The notes beneath the pieces are model-generated. The model made no database searches, was not told the origin of the DNA, and saw only the letters and a program-made list of their open reading frames with translations. 64,000 bases of DNA from Vibrio cincinnatiensis (GTDB taxonomy: Bacteria; Pseudomonadota; Gammaproteobacteria; Enterobacterales; Vibrionaceae). The stretch spans positions 161,249 to 225,248 of the forward strand of contig NZ_SGOM01000007.1 of assembly GCF_022113815.1 (NCBI RefSeq). The letters are read 5' to 3'. Below are positions 46,537-56,074 of this stretch, in pieces. A program made the position numbers and the translations under genes. Positions within the stretch are counted from its first letter, which is position 1, and the number at the start of each line of letters is the position of its first letter.

Positions 46537-48213
46537 TCAGTAACTTCCTTTCTGTGGGATGAGAAAACTCATCCTTGTGTATTGGTTGGGTTCGACATCC
46601 ACATTGAGTGATGATGCATTGCCAAATTTATAAGTTAAGCGTTTAGCTACAATTTGCATGCCGAGACCATCATGATCCTGCTTTGGCGTTTGATAGCTTC
46701 CAGCATTATCTTCCACAATGATTCGACTTCCCTTTGCTTCTTCTACACTGTAGATACGAACTTTACCTCCCTCTAGTAGGTTTGAGGTGCCATGTTTGAT
46801 TGCATTTTCCACTAAAGGTTGCAGGGTGAAGCTGGGAACATTTCGTTCGAGCAACCCTTCATTGATGTTTATTTCCACATCAAGACGATCACTAAAACGT
46901 GCTTTTTCAATGGTGAGGTACGCATTCACATGGGCTAGCTCTTCTTTTAGTGTCACTGTTCCAATATTTTGTTTTAAGTTGCTGCGAAAAAACTGTGAGA
47001 GATGTTGGATAAGTTCTCGCGCTTTTGCTGGATCTCGACGGATCACGGCACTAATGGTATTTAATGCATTAAACAAAAAATGTGGGTTAACTTGAGCTTG
47101 AAGTAATTTGATTTCAGCTCGTGATAAAAGGATCTGCTTTTCTTGATATTCGCCATACAGAATCTGACTAGAAAGTAACTGAGCAATCCCTTGTGCCATC
47201 GACATATTGATGGTGGAAAACAGCTTACGTTTAGGTTCATACAACTTAATGGTCCCAATTACCCGATCACCAGCTCGGAGTGGAATAATTAACGCCGACC
47301 CCAGTTTACAGGTGGAGGATAATGAACATTGATAAGGATACTCTTTACCATCAAGATAAATAATGTCGTTACGAGCAATAGCATCAAGTGTACTTTGAGA
47401 GGAAATGGCCGTATTGGGTTTATGATGATCATCACCAATGCCCACAAAAGCGAGAATCTTTTCTCTATCGGTAATGGAAACGGCCCCCACATTGGTTTGT
47501 TCATAAACAATTCTGGCGATTTTTTCAGCATTGCTGGGGGTAAAACCTGCGGCAAGAATTCCTACTGAACGCTCCGCAATGTTCAAGGCTCGACGTGAGA
47601 AAGTGGCCGAATACTCCTCAAAAATCGTTTTTTTATCTTGTAGGATACTCATAAACAATGCGGCTCCTAAAGCGTTAGCGATGATCATCGGAATGGCTAT
47701 CGCAGAAACAAGCTCATAGGCTTCAGTAAAAGGTTTGGCAATCAATAAAATTAGGAGCATTTGCACCACTTCAGCGATCAAAGTAATGGTGAATACGGTG
47801 CGAGTATTAAAGAGTTGTTGGCGTTTCCCTTGTTTGAGCATATAGGTATGAAATAACCCACCAATTAAGCCTTCAGCCGTGGTTGAAACAGCACAGGCAA
47901 GGTCTGTGAAACCGCCTAATGTAAAACGATGAAGGCCACCTGTTAAACCAACAGCAAACCCAACAACAGGCCCACCAAAGACTCCGCCCATGACGGCACC
48001 GATGGCCCGAGTGTTGGCAATGGCATCATTAATTTGCAAGCCTAAATAGGTGCCTAAGATGCAAAAGAGCGAAAACAGTACATACACACTGAGTTTATGT
48101 GTGAAGTGGCTAGAGATATTAAGAATGGGAAGAAAAAGTGGCGTTTTACTCAGCATATAAGCTAGTACAAAGTAAACGCACATTTGTTGTAACAGGGAAA
48201 GCACTAATTCCAT
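46537..48213 (-). CDS. btsS: LytS-type sensor kinase BtsS (pyruvate receptor)
   Basis: BtsS is a membrane histidine kinase that binds extracellular pyruvate. The 558-residue product has a 5TM-LYT sensor (about 1-200), a GAF domain (about 215-350), a His_kinase domain with phospho-accepting His378 in QVNPHFLFNAL, and an HATPase domain. The residues assigned to pyruvate binding in E. coli (R72, R99, C110, S113) are present as R69, R96, C107 and S110, the same spacing. I prefer ATG 48213; a TTG at 48231 is in frame. It forms an operon with btsR. Confidence 0.94.
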   Translation of the reverse strand: MELVLSLLQQMCVYFVLAYMLSKTPLFLPILNISSHFTHKLSVYVLFSLFCILGTYLGLQINDAIANTRAIGAVMGGVFGGPVVGFAVGLTGGLHRFTLGGFTDLACAVSTTAEGLIGGLFHTYMLKQGKRQQLFNTRTVFTITLIAEVVQMLLILLIAKPFTEAYELVSAIAIPMIIANALGAALFMSILQDKKTIFEEYSATFSRRALNIAERSVGILAAGFTPSNAEKIARIVYEQTNVGAVSITDREKILAFVGIGDDHHKPNTAISSQSTLDAIARNDIIYLDGKEYPYQCSLSSTCKLGSALIIPLRAGDRVIGTIKLYEPKRKLFSTINMSMAQGIAQLLSSQILYGEYQEKQILLSRAEIKLLQAQVNPHFLFNALNTISAVIRRDPAKARELIQHLSQFFRSNLKQNIGTVTLKEELAHVNAYLTIEKARFSDRLDVEININEGLLERNVPSFTLQPLVENAIKHGTSNLLEGGKVRIYSVEEAKGSRIIVEDNAGSYQTPKQDHDGLGMQIVAKRLTYKFGNASSLNVDVEPNQYTRMSFLIPQKGSY

Positions 48214-48318
48214 AAACAGCTCAGTGATCAATCGCAGAGATAGCCCATTCTAGGAAAGTTTGCTTGAATAAAACATGGTTGTTTGCATAGATTGAGCATA
48301 AGCTCAATAAATCACAAG

Positions 48319-48444
48319 TGTAAATAAATTTTTACGGTTAATGTTTTTTATAATTTACACTTTGAAATGCTAACAAAGCCTGTTAATTTAACAATTATTC
48401 AGGATTAAACATCATTAACAAATAGATGTGAATAAAAGTTTACA
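48319..48444 (+). promoter_or_regulatory. aroF control region with TyrR boxes
   Basis: Three candidate TyrR boxes (TGTAAA-N6-TTTACA): TGTAAA-N6-TTTACG at 48319-48336 (11/12), TGTTTT-N6-TTTACA at 48342-48359 (9/12) and TGTGAA-N6-TTTACA at 48427-48444 (11/12). All keep the essential G and C. A perfect -10 TATAAT (48349-48354) lies inside the second box, so a bound TyrR would block it; the -35 is poor. The third box ends at the ribosome site of aroF. Confidence 0.65.
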
Positions 48445-48452
48445 GGTGTAAT

Positions 48453-49526
48453 ATGAAGAAAAGTGACTTAAGCGATATTAATATTGTTGATGAACAGGTT
48501 TTAATAACGCCTGATGCGTTAAAAGAAAAATTACCATTGAGCGATAAGGCTCGCCAGTTTATTCGTCAATCACGCCAAACGATAGCAGACATCATTCATA
48601 AAAAAGACCATCGTTTACTGGTGGTGTGTGGCCCTTGCTCTATCCATGATATTGATGCCGCCAGAGAGTATGCGAAGAATCTAAAAGCATTATCTGAGCA
48701 GTTAAGCGACCAACTGTATATTGTGATGCGTGTCTATTTTGAAAAGCCACGGACAACGGTGGGTTGGAAAGGGTTGATCAACGATCCTCATCTGGATGGG
48801 ACATTTGATATTGAACACGGCTTGCATGTGGGGCGTAAGCTGCTGGTTGAGCTGGCTGAAATGGGAATTCCCTTAGCCACAGAAGCGTTAGATCCGATTA
48901 GCCCTCAATATTTAGCAGATACCTTTAGCTGGGCAGCCATCGGTGCCCGCACTACGGAATCACAAACTCACCGAGAAATGGCCAGTGGGCTTTCTATGCC
49001 GATTGGTTTTAAAAATGGTACCGATGGCAGTTTAGCAACCGCCATTAATGCGATGCAGGCGGCGTCATCAAGCCATCGCTTTATGGGTATTAACCGTGAA
49101 GGACAAGTCGCATTATTAACGACCCAAGGAAATACCAATGGGCATGTGATTCTCCGTGGGGGTAAGCAAACTAACTATGATTCTGTTTCTGTCGCAGAAT
49201 GTGAGCAAGAGCTGAAGCAGGTCGGCCTTGATGCTGCATTGATGGTTGATTGCAGCCATGCTAATTCGCGGAAAGATTATCGTCGTCAGCCTTTGGTGGC
49301 TGAAGATGTTATCCATCAGATTCGTCAAGGTAACCGCTCGATCATTGGTTTGATGATAGAAAGCCACCTTTATGAAGGTAATCAGTCGGCCGATCTTCCG
49401 AGAGAGACCATGGCGTATGGTGTGTCTATTACGGATGCCTGTATTCATTGGCAAGCGACTGAGGCATTATTGCGTCATGCTCATCAAGAGCTGGTTCCAT
49501 TTTTAGAAAATCGCCTCAAAGGTTAA
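48453..49526 (+). CDS. aroF: DAHP synthase, AroF-type (tyrosine-sensitive)
   Basis: DAHP synthase condenses PEP and erythrose-4-phosphate, the first step of aromatic amino acid synthesis. The 357-residue product is of the AroFGH class, with conserved CGPCSIHD (about 59-66), [15 protein letters not shown] (about 98-112) and the GARTTESQ and [11 protein letters not shown] metal-site motifs. It is followed by tyrA, as aroF is in E. coli, and has TyrR boxes, so the tyrosine-regulated isozyme is the best call; AroG is not excluded from sequence alone. Confidence 0.9.
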   Translation: MKKSDLSDINIVDEQVLITPDALKEKLPLSDKARQFIRQSRQTIADIIHKKDHRLLVVCGPCSIHDIDAAREYAKNLKALSEQLSDQLYIVMRVYFEKPRTTVGWKGLINDPHLDGTFDIEHGLHVGRKLLVELAEMGIPLATEALDPISPQYLADTFSWAAIGARTTESQTHREMASGLSMPIGFKNGTDGSLATAINAMQAASSSHRFMGINREGQVALLTTQGNTNGHVILRGGKQTNYDSVSVAECEQELKQVGLDAALMVDCSHANSRKDYRRQPLVAEDVIHQIRQGNRSIIGLMIESHLYEGNQSADLPRETMAYGVSITDACIHWQATEALLRHAHQELVPFLENRLKG

Positions 49527-49546
49527 GTAAGGGAAAGGATTTACCG

Positions 49547-50674
49547 ATGGCCGAAGAATTAAACGTATTACGTGACCAAATTGATGATGTGGATAAACAA
49601 ATGGTTGAGCTACTTGCTCGTCGTTTGGCTTTAGTCGAAAAGGTAGGGGAAGTAAAAAGCCGCTATGGTTTACCGATTTATGTTCCAGAACGTGAAGCAT
49701 CCATGTTAGCTTCCCGACGAGATGAGGCCGAGCGTAAAGGCGTTCCTCCTCAGTTAATCGAAGATATTTTGCGTCGCACAATGCGTGAATCTTATGCCAG
49801 TGAGAAAGATTCCGGCTTTAAGTGTTTAAATCCTAAGTTACGGTCGGTGGTGATTGTTGGCGGAAACGGGCAACTGGGGCGTTTGTTTGCTCGGATGTTC
49901 CGTTTATCGGGTTACCAAGTGAAAATTTTGGGTAGCCAAGATTGGGCTCAGGCTGATGAACTTTTGCATGATGCAGGGTTGGTAGTGGTCACTGTGCCGA
50001 TTCATCTAACGCTTGGTGTCATTGATAAATTGGGTCAGTTACCGGAAGATTGTATTTTATGTGATTTAACCTCAATTAAAGCAAAGCCGCTGGCGGCCAT
50101 GTTAAAGGTACATCAAGGGCCTGTTGTCGGGCTACACCCGATGTTTGGCCCAGATGTTCCAAGCCTTGCTAAGCAGGTCGTGGTGTATTGCGATGGGCGC
50201 GGAGCAAAGCAGTATCAGTGGTTATTGGATCAGTTGGCGATTTGGGGAGCGAGCTTGTGTCAAATTGATGCCGATGAACACGATCATGGCATGACATTAA
50301 TCCAAGCTTTGCGCCACTTTACTTCTTTTGTTTATGGCTTACACCTTTCTAAGGTAAATCCGAATCTTGAACAATTACTGAAATTAAGCTCACCGATTTA
50401 TCGGCTTGAATTGGCCATGGTTGGGCGTTTATTTGGTCAAGACCCTCACTTATACGGAGATATCATTCTCTCTTCTCACGAAAATGTGCAGATGATTCAG
50501 CGTTTTCAGCAAAGTTTTGCTCAAGCGGTGAGTTTAATTGAACAACAAGATAAACAGGGGTTTATCGAACAGTTTGAGCAAGTGAGTCAATGGTTTGGTC
50601 AATATTCTCAGCAGTTTATGAATGAGAGCCAAAACTTGCTTAAACAAGCCAATGACGCGATTCATCGAACCTAG
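49547..50674 (+). CDS. tyrA: chorismate mutase/prephenate dehydrogenase (T-protein)
   Basis: TyrA converts chorismate to prephenate and then to hydroxyphenylpyruvate for tyrosine. The 375-residue product has an AroQ chorismate mutase domain (about 1-90: [19 protein letters not shown]) and an NAD-binding dehydrogenase domain starting with [18 protein letters not shown] (about 101-118) and containing the GLHPMFGPD motif. It lies 20 bp after aroF and should share its TyrR-regulated transcript. Confidence 0.95.
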   Translation: MAEELNVLRDQIDDVDKQMVELLARRLALVEKVGEVKSRYGLPIYVPEREASMLASRRDEAERKGVPPQLIEDILRRTMRESYASEKDSGFKCLNPKLRSVVIVGGNGQLGRLFARMFRLSGYQVKILGSQDWAQADELLHDAGLVVVTVPIHLTLGVIDKLGQLPEDCILCDLTSIKAKPLAAMLKVHQGPVVGLHPMFGPDVPSLAKQVVVYCDGRGAKQYQWLLDQLAIWGASLCQIDADEHDHGMTLIQALRHFTSFVYGLHLSKVNPNLEQLLKLSSPIYRLELAMVGRLFGQDPHLYGDIILSSHENVQMIQRFQQSFAQAVSLIEQQDKQGFIEQFEQVSQWFGQYSQQFMNESQNLLKQANDAIHRT

Positions 50675-50688
50675 CTGACGCAAAGTTA

Positions 50689-50714
50689 ATGGCGAGGGGT
50701 ATTGGACTCGCCAT
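50689..50714. terminator. hairpin between tyrA and plzA
   Basis: ATGGCGAG (50689-50696) and CTCGCCAT (50707-50714) form a perfect stem with a 10-base loop, followed by a T-rich stretch. It lies between the convergent tyrA and plzA. Confidence 0.6.
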
Positions 50715-50716
50715 GA

Positions 50717-51091
50717 TTATTCTTTTTCATCACCTAAATTTACCAAATGTTCAATGTCTCGATGTAACAGTGCCTCATTGCCCACATTGAGTTCAACAAT
50801 CCGTTTTAAATGTGCAATGCTTTCAATATCAATGTAATCAATTTTAAGATGGAGAATGCGTTCATTCTGTTTAACCAAGCTGACGGTCATGGTCAGGGTT
50901 ATCTCACTGTTTGGTAGCGTAAATTCGACTTCTAATGGGTGAGATGGATCTAAGTTGGGTTCATCAACCGCCCACAAAAGTAGCCCATGTAAAGACAGAT
51001 CTTGAATACACGTAGCCAGTTGAGCTTGGCCTTGTCGCAGCATTGCTGGTGCCTGATAGAGAATGCGAAAAAATCGGCGTCGGTCTGTCAT
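50717..51091 (-). CDS. plzA: PilZ-domain protein (PlzA-like)
   Basis: The 124-residue product is a single PilZ domain. Both c-di-GMP-binding signatures are present: an RxxxR (Arg5-Arg9 in RRRFFRI) and DxSxxG (Asp31-Gly36, DLSLHG). It therefore should bind c-di-GMP, though not every PilZ protein with these does. In V. cholerae the gene at this place, between tyrA and ettA, is plzA (VC0697), whose role is modest or unclear. The ATG at 51091 follows ACGGTGG; a GTG three codons earlier is possible. It links functionally with rocS and vpsR in this window. Confidence 0.85.
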   Translation of the reverse strand: MTDRRRFFRILYQAPAMLRQGQAQLATCIQDLSLHGLLLWAVDEPNLDPSHPLEVEFTLPNSEITLTMTVSLVKQNERILHLKIDYIDIESIAHLKRIVELNVGNEALLHRDIEHLVNLGDEKE

Positions 51092-51195
51092 AATAGCCAC
51101 CGTATTAGGGAATAAAAATATAACGTAAGCATAGCAGAGTTACCCATTTGACAATGGAACGCTACTTACAAAATAAGGCCTATGGGTAAAAGGAA

Positions 51196-51219
51196 TTCAG
51201 GCCGCCTTAGCGGCCTGAA
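51196..51219. terminator. ettA 3' hairpin
   Basis: TTCAGGCCGC (51196-51205) and GCGGCCTGAA (51210-51219) form a perfect 10-bp stem with a CTTA loop, six bases past the ettA stop. The minus-strand U-tract is interrupted (AATTCCTTTT), so efficiency is uncertain. Confidence 0.6.
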
Positions 51220-51224
51220 GCGGA

Positions 51225-52892
51225 TTATTTAGTCATCCGTTTATATTTGATGCGATGTGGCTCAGCCGCTTGCGCACCTAGTGTCTGCTTGAGCCAATCC
51301 ATATATTCAGTGTAGTTACCTTCATAGAAGTTCACTTTACCTTCATCGCGGTAGTCAAGGATATGGGTTGCGATGCGGTCAAGGAACCAACGGTCATGCG
51401 ATATAACCATGGCACAACCTGGAAACTCAAGTAGAGCCTCTTCTAAAGCGCGCAGTGTTTCTACGTCAAGGTCGTTGGTTGGTTCGTCGAGTAACAATAC
51501 ATTACCGCCCGCTTTGAGCAGTTTGGCTAGGTGGACACGGTTACGTTCCCCACCAGACAGCTCTCCGATCACTTTTTGCTGATCGACGCCTTTAAAGTTA
51601 AAACGTGAGCAGTAAGCGCGCGCCTGAATTTCGAAGTTATTGATACGAATAATATCTGCACCTTCAGAAATCTCTTGGAAAACGGTATTTTTGTCATTCA
51701 TGCTGTCACGGAACTGATCAACCGATGCTAATTTTACCGTGTCACCCAGTTCTATGCTGCCTGAGTCTGGTTGTTCTACACCGCTAAGCATCTTAAATAA
51801 AGTCGATTTACCTGCGCCGTTAGCACCGATAATACCAACAATGGCTCCTTTAGGAATGCTAAAGGAGAGATCGTCAATCAGGACTCGATCACCAAAGGAT
51901 TTGGTTAAGTGTTTAACATCAATAACTTTATCACCTAGACGTTCACCCGGTGGGATAAACAGTTCATTGGTTTCATTACGTTTTTGATGTTCGGTACTTT
52001 GTAATTCTTCGAATCGAGCCATACGAGCTTTGGATTTGGCTTGACGGCCTTTAGGGTTTTGGCGAACCCATTCCAATTCTTTTTCAATGGTTTTCTGACG
52101 AGCTTTCTCTTGTGAAGCTTCTTGTTGTAGACGAGCGTCTTTTTGTTCCAACCAAGAGGTATAGTTACCTTGCCATGGAATACCTTCACCACGGTCTAAT
52201 TCTAAAATCCAACCGGCTGCATTATCTAAGAAATAACGGTCATGGGTAATCGCTACGACGGTGCCGCTATAATCAACTAAGAAACGTTCTAACCAAGCGA
52301 CGGATTCTGCATCCAAGTGGTTGGTGGGTTCGTCTAGCAGTAGCATATCTGGTTTTTCAAGCAGTAGACGACAAATGGCAACGCGGCGACGTTCCCCCCC
52401 CGATAATGTAGCGACTTTAGCCTCCCATTCTGGTAAGCGCAGTGCATCGGCGGCACGTTCAAGAACGTTATCTAAATTGTGTCCATCTTTGGCTTGAATT
52501 AACGCTTCTAAATCCCCTTGTTCTTTAGCAAGCGCATCAAAATCTGCATCTGGTTCGGCATAAGCGGCGTACACTTCATCTAGGCGCTTAAGGGCATGAG
52601 CCACATCAGCAACGGCTTCTTCAACAACTTCACGGACCGTTTTATTTTCATCCAAAACGGGTTCTTGAGGGAGATAGCCGACATTTAACCCAGGTTGTGG
52701 ACGTGCTTCACCATCGAAGTCTTTGTCAATGCCAGCCATGATACGCAGTAGGGTCGATTTACCTGAACCATTTAAACCTAATACCCCGATCTTTGCGCCG
52801 GGAAAAAAGCTCAAAGAGATGTCTTTGAGTATTTGACGTTTAGGCGGCACAATTTTGCTCACCCGAGACATGGTATAGACGTATTCAGCCAT
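51225..52892 (-). CDS. ettA: energy-dependent translational throttle protein EttA
   Basis: EttA is an ABC-F ATPase that binds the ribosomal E site and gates the start of elongation according to ADP/ATP ratio. The 555-residue product equals the E. coli length. It has two ABC domains: Walker A GLNGSGKST near residue 40 and GANGAGKST near 357, each with a signature LSGGE(R) and DEPTNHLD/DEPTNDLD motif. They are separated by a charged linker (the P-site tRNA interaction motif). No transmembrane domain is present. It is monocistronic. Confidence 0.96.
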   Translation of the reverse strand: MAEYVYTMSRVSKIVPPKRQILKDISLSFFPGAKIGVLGLNGSGKSTLLRIMAGIDKDFDGEARPQPGLNVGYLPQEPVLDENKTVREVVEEAVADVAHALKRLDEVYAAYAEPDADFDALAKEQGDLEALIQAKDGHNLDNVLERAADALRLPEWEAKVATLSGGERRRVAICRLLLEKPDMLLLDEPTNHLDAESVAWLERFLVDYSGTVVAITHDRYFLDNAAGWILELDRGEGIPWQGNYTSWLEQKDARLQQEASQEKARQKTIEKELEWVRQNPKGRQAKSKARMARFEELQSTEHQKRNETNELFIPPGERLGDKVIDVKHLTKSFGDRVLIDDLSFSIPKGAIVGIIGANGAGKSTLFKMLSGVEQPDSGSIELGDTVKLASVDQFRDSMNDKNTVFQEISEGADIIRINNFEIQARAYCSRFNFKGVDQQKVIGELSGGERNRVHLAKLLKAGGNVLLLDEPTNDLDVETLRALEEALLEFPGCAMVISHDRWFLDRIATHILDYRDEGKVNFYEGNYTEYMDWLKQTLGAQAAEPHRIKYKRMTK

Positions 52893-53057
52893 TGCCGATC
52901 ATTCCTAATCTTTCAAACAGAACAAAGCGACTATTCTATACCAAAGCCTGCGCATTTGTTACTAGTGAGCAGTGATTTTGGTTGAAGTGTCACGGGAATG
53001 TGGCTTATTAATGATGGTTTCATCCTGTCATCAGAGCTTCAAGCTAAAGGAGGATAA

Positions 53058-53102
53058 TTGACTTCATCTTTACATCTTGTCCCTTTACATTTTATGCAAT
53101 AG
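53058..53102 (+). CDS. possible 14-residue upstream ORF before slt
   Basis: A perfect Shine-Dalgarno AAAGGAGGA (53046-53054) lies four bases before TTG at 53058, which opens a 14-codon frame ending TAG at 53100-53102. The peptide would read MTSSLHLVPLHFMQ. It lies 53 bp before slt. No codon bias towards one amino acid suggests attenuation. It may be a translated leader or only a chance purine run. Confidence 0.25.
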   Translation: MTSSLHLVPLHFMQ

Positions 53103-53155
53103 TCTGCGTAATTACGTATGAATTGGATTTTTCGTTTATAAAGGAATGGAGCGCT

Positions 53156-55102
53156 ATGACGCTTGGGTATTTTTTTCAGCCATCTCGCCTTTTGTTATCA
53201 ATATTGATTGGATGGGGGGGATTTAGCGGTAGCGCACTGTCTGAAACGTTGGATTTGGAGGCTCAACGAGATCTGTATGATCAAGCCCAGCAGTGGCTAG
53301 ATAATAGAGATGTACGCCGTTTTAAGAAAGCGCGTCCCAGCATTGCCGATTATCCACTCACACCTTATCTCGACTACCGAAGCTTCTTAATTGACTTAGG
53401 GGATAAATCCCCCATAGTGGTACGCAACTTTATTGATAGCCATAAAGATTTTCCCTTCGCTAATCGTATCAGTGCCCCTTATTTAGAGGCCTTAGCCAGC
53501 CAAGGTAAATGGACGGAGATTATTCAGTTTTCCCCCAATGAACCACAGGGAGAAACGTATCGCTGTTATTACTATACCGCCAAGTTAAAGACAGGCCGTT
53601 ATACTGAAGCATTTAATGGCGCTCAATCATTATGGCAAAATGGAGCGAGTGTTTCTGTTGCTTGTGATGAGTTATTTCAGGTTTGGGAACAGCAAGGTGG
53701 GTTAACGGAGGAGAGGGTTCTTGAACGTATGCTATTGGCTTTTGAAGGGCGAAACCGCTCTTTAATGGTGCATTTGGCTAGAAAGCTAACGGATAAACCT
53801 GGGGAAGCGAGTGCGGTTGCTTTACTGGCATTGTATGATCATCCTGAAAACGTCGTTGAATTTATCCTGCAGCATAAAAATAGCCCTAAGTTACTTCAAG
53901 CGATCGAATTTTCCCTCAAAAAACTGGCACGTAGCGATGTAATTCAAGCTCAAAATCGCTGGCAGGTGGTTAACCAAACCATAGTGTGGCCTCATTCCCA
54001 ACAAGCCAGTGTTGCTCAATATATTGCTCTGCGCATGATGGATGTGGAGAGTGTTGAGCTTCGACTATGGCGAGATGCCATCATTGCGCAAAGTTCTTCT
54101 GTTCCTCTTATTGAAACGCGTATACGTCTTGCTCTGAGAGAGCAAGATTGGCAAGGCCTCGCTCGATGGATTCATCAATTACCGGAGGGGGAACAAAGCA
54201 CATTACGTTGGCAGTATTGGCTAGCTCGTAGTGATATCGCACAAGGCAATGAATCACAAGGTTTAGCTCGAATGCGGGCATTGCTTGGACAGCGTAATTT
54301 TTACAGTGTCGCCGCCGCTCAGTGGATGAAACAATCGATTCAATACCCCAGCTCTTCACTTTCCTTAGATCGCTCATGGCTAAAACCGTACCAAAAAACT
54401 TTAGTGCGCATTGACGAATTAATTGAGCGAGACAAAATTGCGGCTGCAAAGAGTGAATGGAACTGGTTGCTGCTACAGGTAAAACAAAAAGAGAAAGAGA
54501 TGCTGGCCGTTTATGCCGCAACCCAACGTTGGTATCATTTAACCGTAAAAGCCTCTATCTCTGCTAATTTATGGGACAACACGCAATTGCGTTTTCCGTT
54601 GGCTCACCAATGGTGGTTTAATTTTTATGGCAAAAAACATGGTATAGATCCGATTACCTTAATGTCATTGGCACGCCAGGAAAGTGCTATGGATGTAGAG
54701 GCGCGCTCTCCAGTGGGAGCAAGGGGAATCATGCAAATAATGCCAGCTACCGCACGTTATACGGCGAAGAAGTACCAGCTTAATTATGATGATGCTGACG
54801 AGTTGTATCAGGTAGGAAAGAATATTGAGATTGGTAGCCATTATCTCAACGGGCTTCTTGAGCGTTATGATAACAATCGGATCTTTGCTTTTGCTGCCTA
54901 TAATGCTGGGCCGAATCGGGTTGATCGTTGGCGAGAGCAAACGCAAGGCCAGTTGGATGTGTATGCGTTTATTGAAGCGATTCCTTTTCGTGAAACGCGT
55001 GGCTACGTCCAAAATATTTTGATGTTTGAAACTTACTATCGCAACTTAATGGCATTGGATGGAGAATTTTTAACTCAACAAGAGTTAGCAACAAGATATT
55101 GA
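53156..55102 (+). CDS. slt: soluble lytic murein transglycosylase Slt
   Basis: Slt cleaves glycan strands exolytically in the periplasm, producing anhydromuropeptides that feed NagZ and AnmK. The 648-residue precursor has an N-terminal signal peptide (about 1-33, hydrophobic SRLLLSILIGWGGFSGSALS), a large alpha-helical superhelix (about 40-470) and a C-terminal lysozyme-like domain. The catalytic Glu is about residue 509 (LARQESAM), followed by GARGIMQIMPATA and AAYNAGP motifs. ATG at 53156 follows GGAG. A TTG start 11 codons earlier is not needed. trpR follows, as in E. coli. Confidence 0.94.
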   Translation: MTLGYFFQPSRLLLSILIGWGGFSGSALSETLDLEAQRDLYDQAQQWLDNRDVRRFKKARPSIADYPLTPYLDYRSFLIDLGDKSPIVVRNFIDSHKDFPFANRISAPYLEALASQGKWTEIIQFSPNEPQGETYRCYYYTAKLKTGRYTEAFNGAQSLWQNGASVSVACDELFQVWEQQGGLTEERVLERMLLAFEGRNRSLMVHLARKLTDKPGEASAVALLALYDHPENVVEFILQHKNSPKLLQAIEFSLKKLARSDVIQAQNRWQVVNQTIVWPHSQQASVAQYIALRMMDVESVELRLWRDAIIAQSSSVPLIETRIRLALREQDWQGLARWIHQLPEGEQSTLRWQYWLARSDIAQGNESQGLARMRALLGQRNFYSVAAAQWMKQSIQYPSSSLSLDRSWLKPYQKTLVRIDELIERDKIAAAKSEWNWLLLQVKQKEKEMLAVYAATQRWYHLTVKASISANLWDNTQLRFPLAHQWWFNFYGKKHGIDPITLMSLARQESAMDVEARSPVGARGIMQIMPATARYTAKKYQLNYDDADELYQVGKNIEIGSHYLNGLLERYDNNRIFAFAAYNAGPNRVDRWREQTQGQLDVYAFIEAIPFRETRGYVQNILMFETYYRNLMALDGEFLTQQELATRY

Positions 55103-55153
55103 TTCCATCTGAGTGTTCTCTACAATAGAGCGGGTGTATCACTCAACGAGTAC
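55099..55153 (+). promoter_or_regulatory. trpR promoter and candidate TrpR operator
   Basis: TTGATT (55099-55104), a 16-bp spacer and TACAAT (55121-55126) form a promoter whose -35 overlaps the slt stop codon. Just past the start site, GTATC-N8-AGTAC (55136-55153) matches the trp operator form GTACT-N8-AGTAC with one perfect half. Autoregulation as in E. coli is plausible. The leader is only about 25 nt. Confidence 0.45.
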
Positions 55154-55157
55154 AAGA

Positions 55158-55451
55158 ATGTCATCACAACCTGAGTATAGTGACTGGCGTGAGTTATTAG
55201 CGTTAGTCAAACAAGCAACGGCACAGGGCCAGCATGAAATGCTGTTAACCATCTTAATGACACCGGATGAACGCGAAGCTTTAGTGGCTCGAGTCAATAT
55301 TTTATGTGAGCTGCTTAAAGGTGAACTTTCTCAGCGTCAGATTAGCCAGTTGTTAGGGGTAGGTGTCGCTACCATCACACGAGGTTCGAATGAGCTGAAA
55401 TCTCGCTCAGAGCAAGAGCGAGATTCGCTAGCAAAATTATTGTTACCTTAA
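55158..55451 (+). CDS. trpR: Trp operon repressor TrpR
   Basis: TrpR represses trp, aroH and related genes when bound to tryptophan. The 97-residue product has the all-helical TrpR fold, with the helix-turn-helix QRQISQLLGVGVATITRGSNELK (about residues 56-78 in segments) nearly as in E. coli. ATG at 55158 (MSSQPEYS) is the likely start; an in-frame extension upstream runs through the promoter. Location between slt and yjjX is conserved in enterics. Confidence 0.95.
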   Translation: MSSQPEYSDWRELLALVKQATAQGQHEMLLTILMTPDEREALVARVNILCELLKGELSQRQISQLLGVGVATITRGSNELKSRSEQERDSLAKLLLP

Positions 55452-55470
55452 TTACGCCTGAACAACCCTT

Positions 55471-55494
55471 CTTTAGCCCCTTCGTTTGCTAAAG
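55471..55494. terminator. hairpin between trpR and yjjX
   Basis: CTTTAGC (55471-55477) and GCTAAAG (55488-55494) form a perfect 7-bp stem with a 10-base loop between these convergent genes. There is no clean U-tract, so it is a weak candidate. Confidence 0.35.
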
Positions 55495-55526
55495 GGAATT
55501 AGCTGACTTTTTCTTGCGCCGAAGAT

Positions 55527-56060
55527 CTACTTGAGGTTATTGATGGGGAAGAGCTCTGGGTTGATAAATGGAATTAAGGCAAGAATTAACGCTTGATGGT
55601 AAACCGAGCTACGAGTGAGCTTATGGCGAGTGAGTAAACCAATAGCTCCTCCTTTTTGCTTAATATTTTCTGTAGAAAAAACCTTATCCATCACATGGCC
55701 CAGTTCATTATCAGGCGTGAGTTGCTCTGTTACAATAGGAGGCAGAGGTAACCCCGCGGAACGCGACTCACCATAACGCTGACCGGACTTGATGATCATC
55801 CAAGCAAACGTCATTCCATGGTCAATGCCAGCTTCAAGGCCGACATAATACTCGGCGTTAGGCGCTATTTGTTCTGCATTGTGTACTCGGTTGAGTGCTC
55901 CTTGTTTGGTTTCGCTATCACTCATTGGCTGTGCTGCTACATCACTAGCGACAGAAACCCCTTGAAAATGAAACTCTTGTTCTGGAAATACTTCGTTAAA
56001 TGCGCTTTTTACAGCATTAATTTTTGCGGGGTTGAGCGAGGCGACGATAACATTATTCAT
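55527..56060 (-). CDS. yjjX: inosine/xanthosine triphosphatase YjjX
   Basis: YjjX hydrolyses non-canonical ITP and XTP, keeping them out of nucleic acids. The 177-residue product has the family's N-terminal VASLNPAKINAVKSAF nucleotide-binding motif (about 6-21) and the YYVGLEAGID active-site segment (about 71-80). Length is close to E. coli YjjX (170). The gene lies 14 bp downstream of pheA on the same strand, so it may be co-transcribed with pheA. Confidence 0.92.
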   Translation of the reverse strand: MNNVIVASLNPAKINAVKSAFNEVFPEQEFHFQGVSVASDVAAQPMSDSETKQGALNRVHNAEQIAPNAEYYVGLEAGIDHGMTFAWMIIKSGQRYGESRSAGLPLPPIVTEQLTPDNELGHVMDKVFSTENIKQKGGAIGLLTRHKLTRSSVYHQALILALIPFINPELFPINNLK

Positions 56061-56074
56061 GACAGACTCTATAT

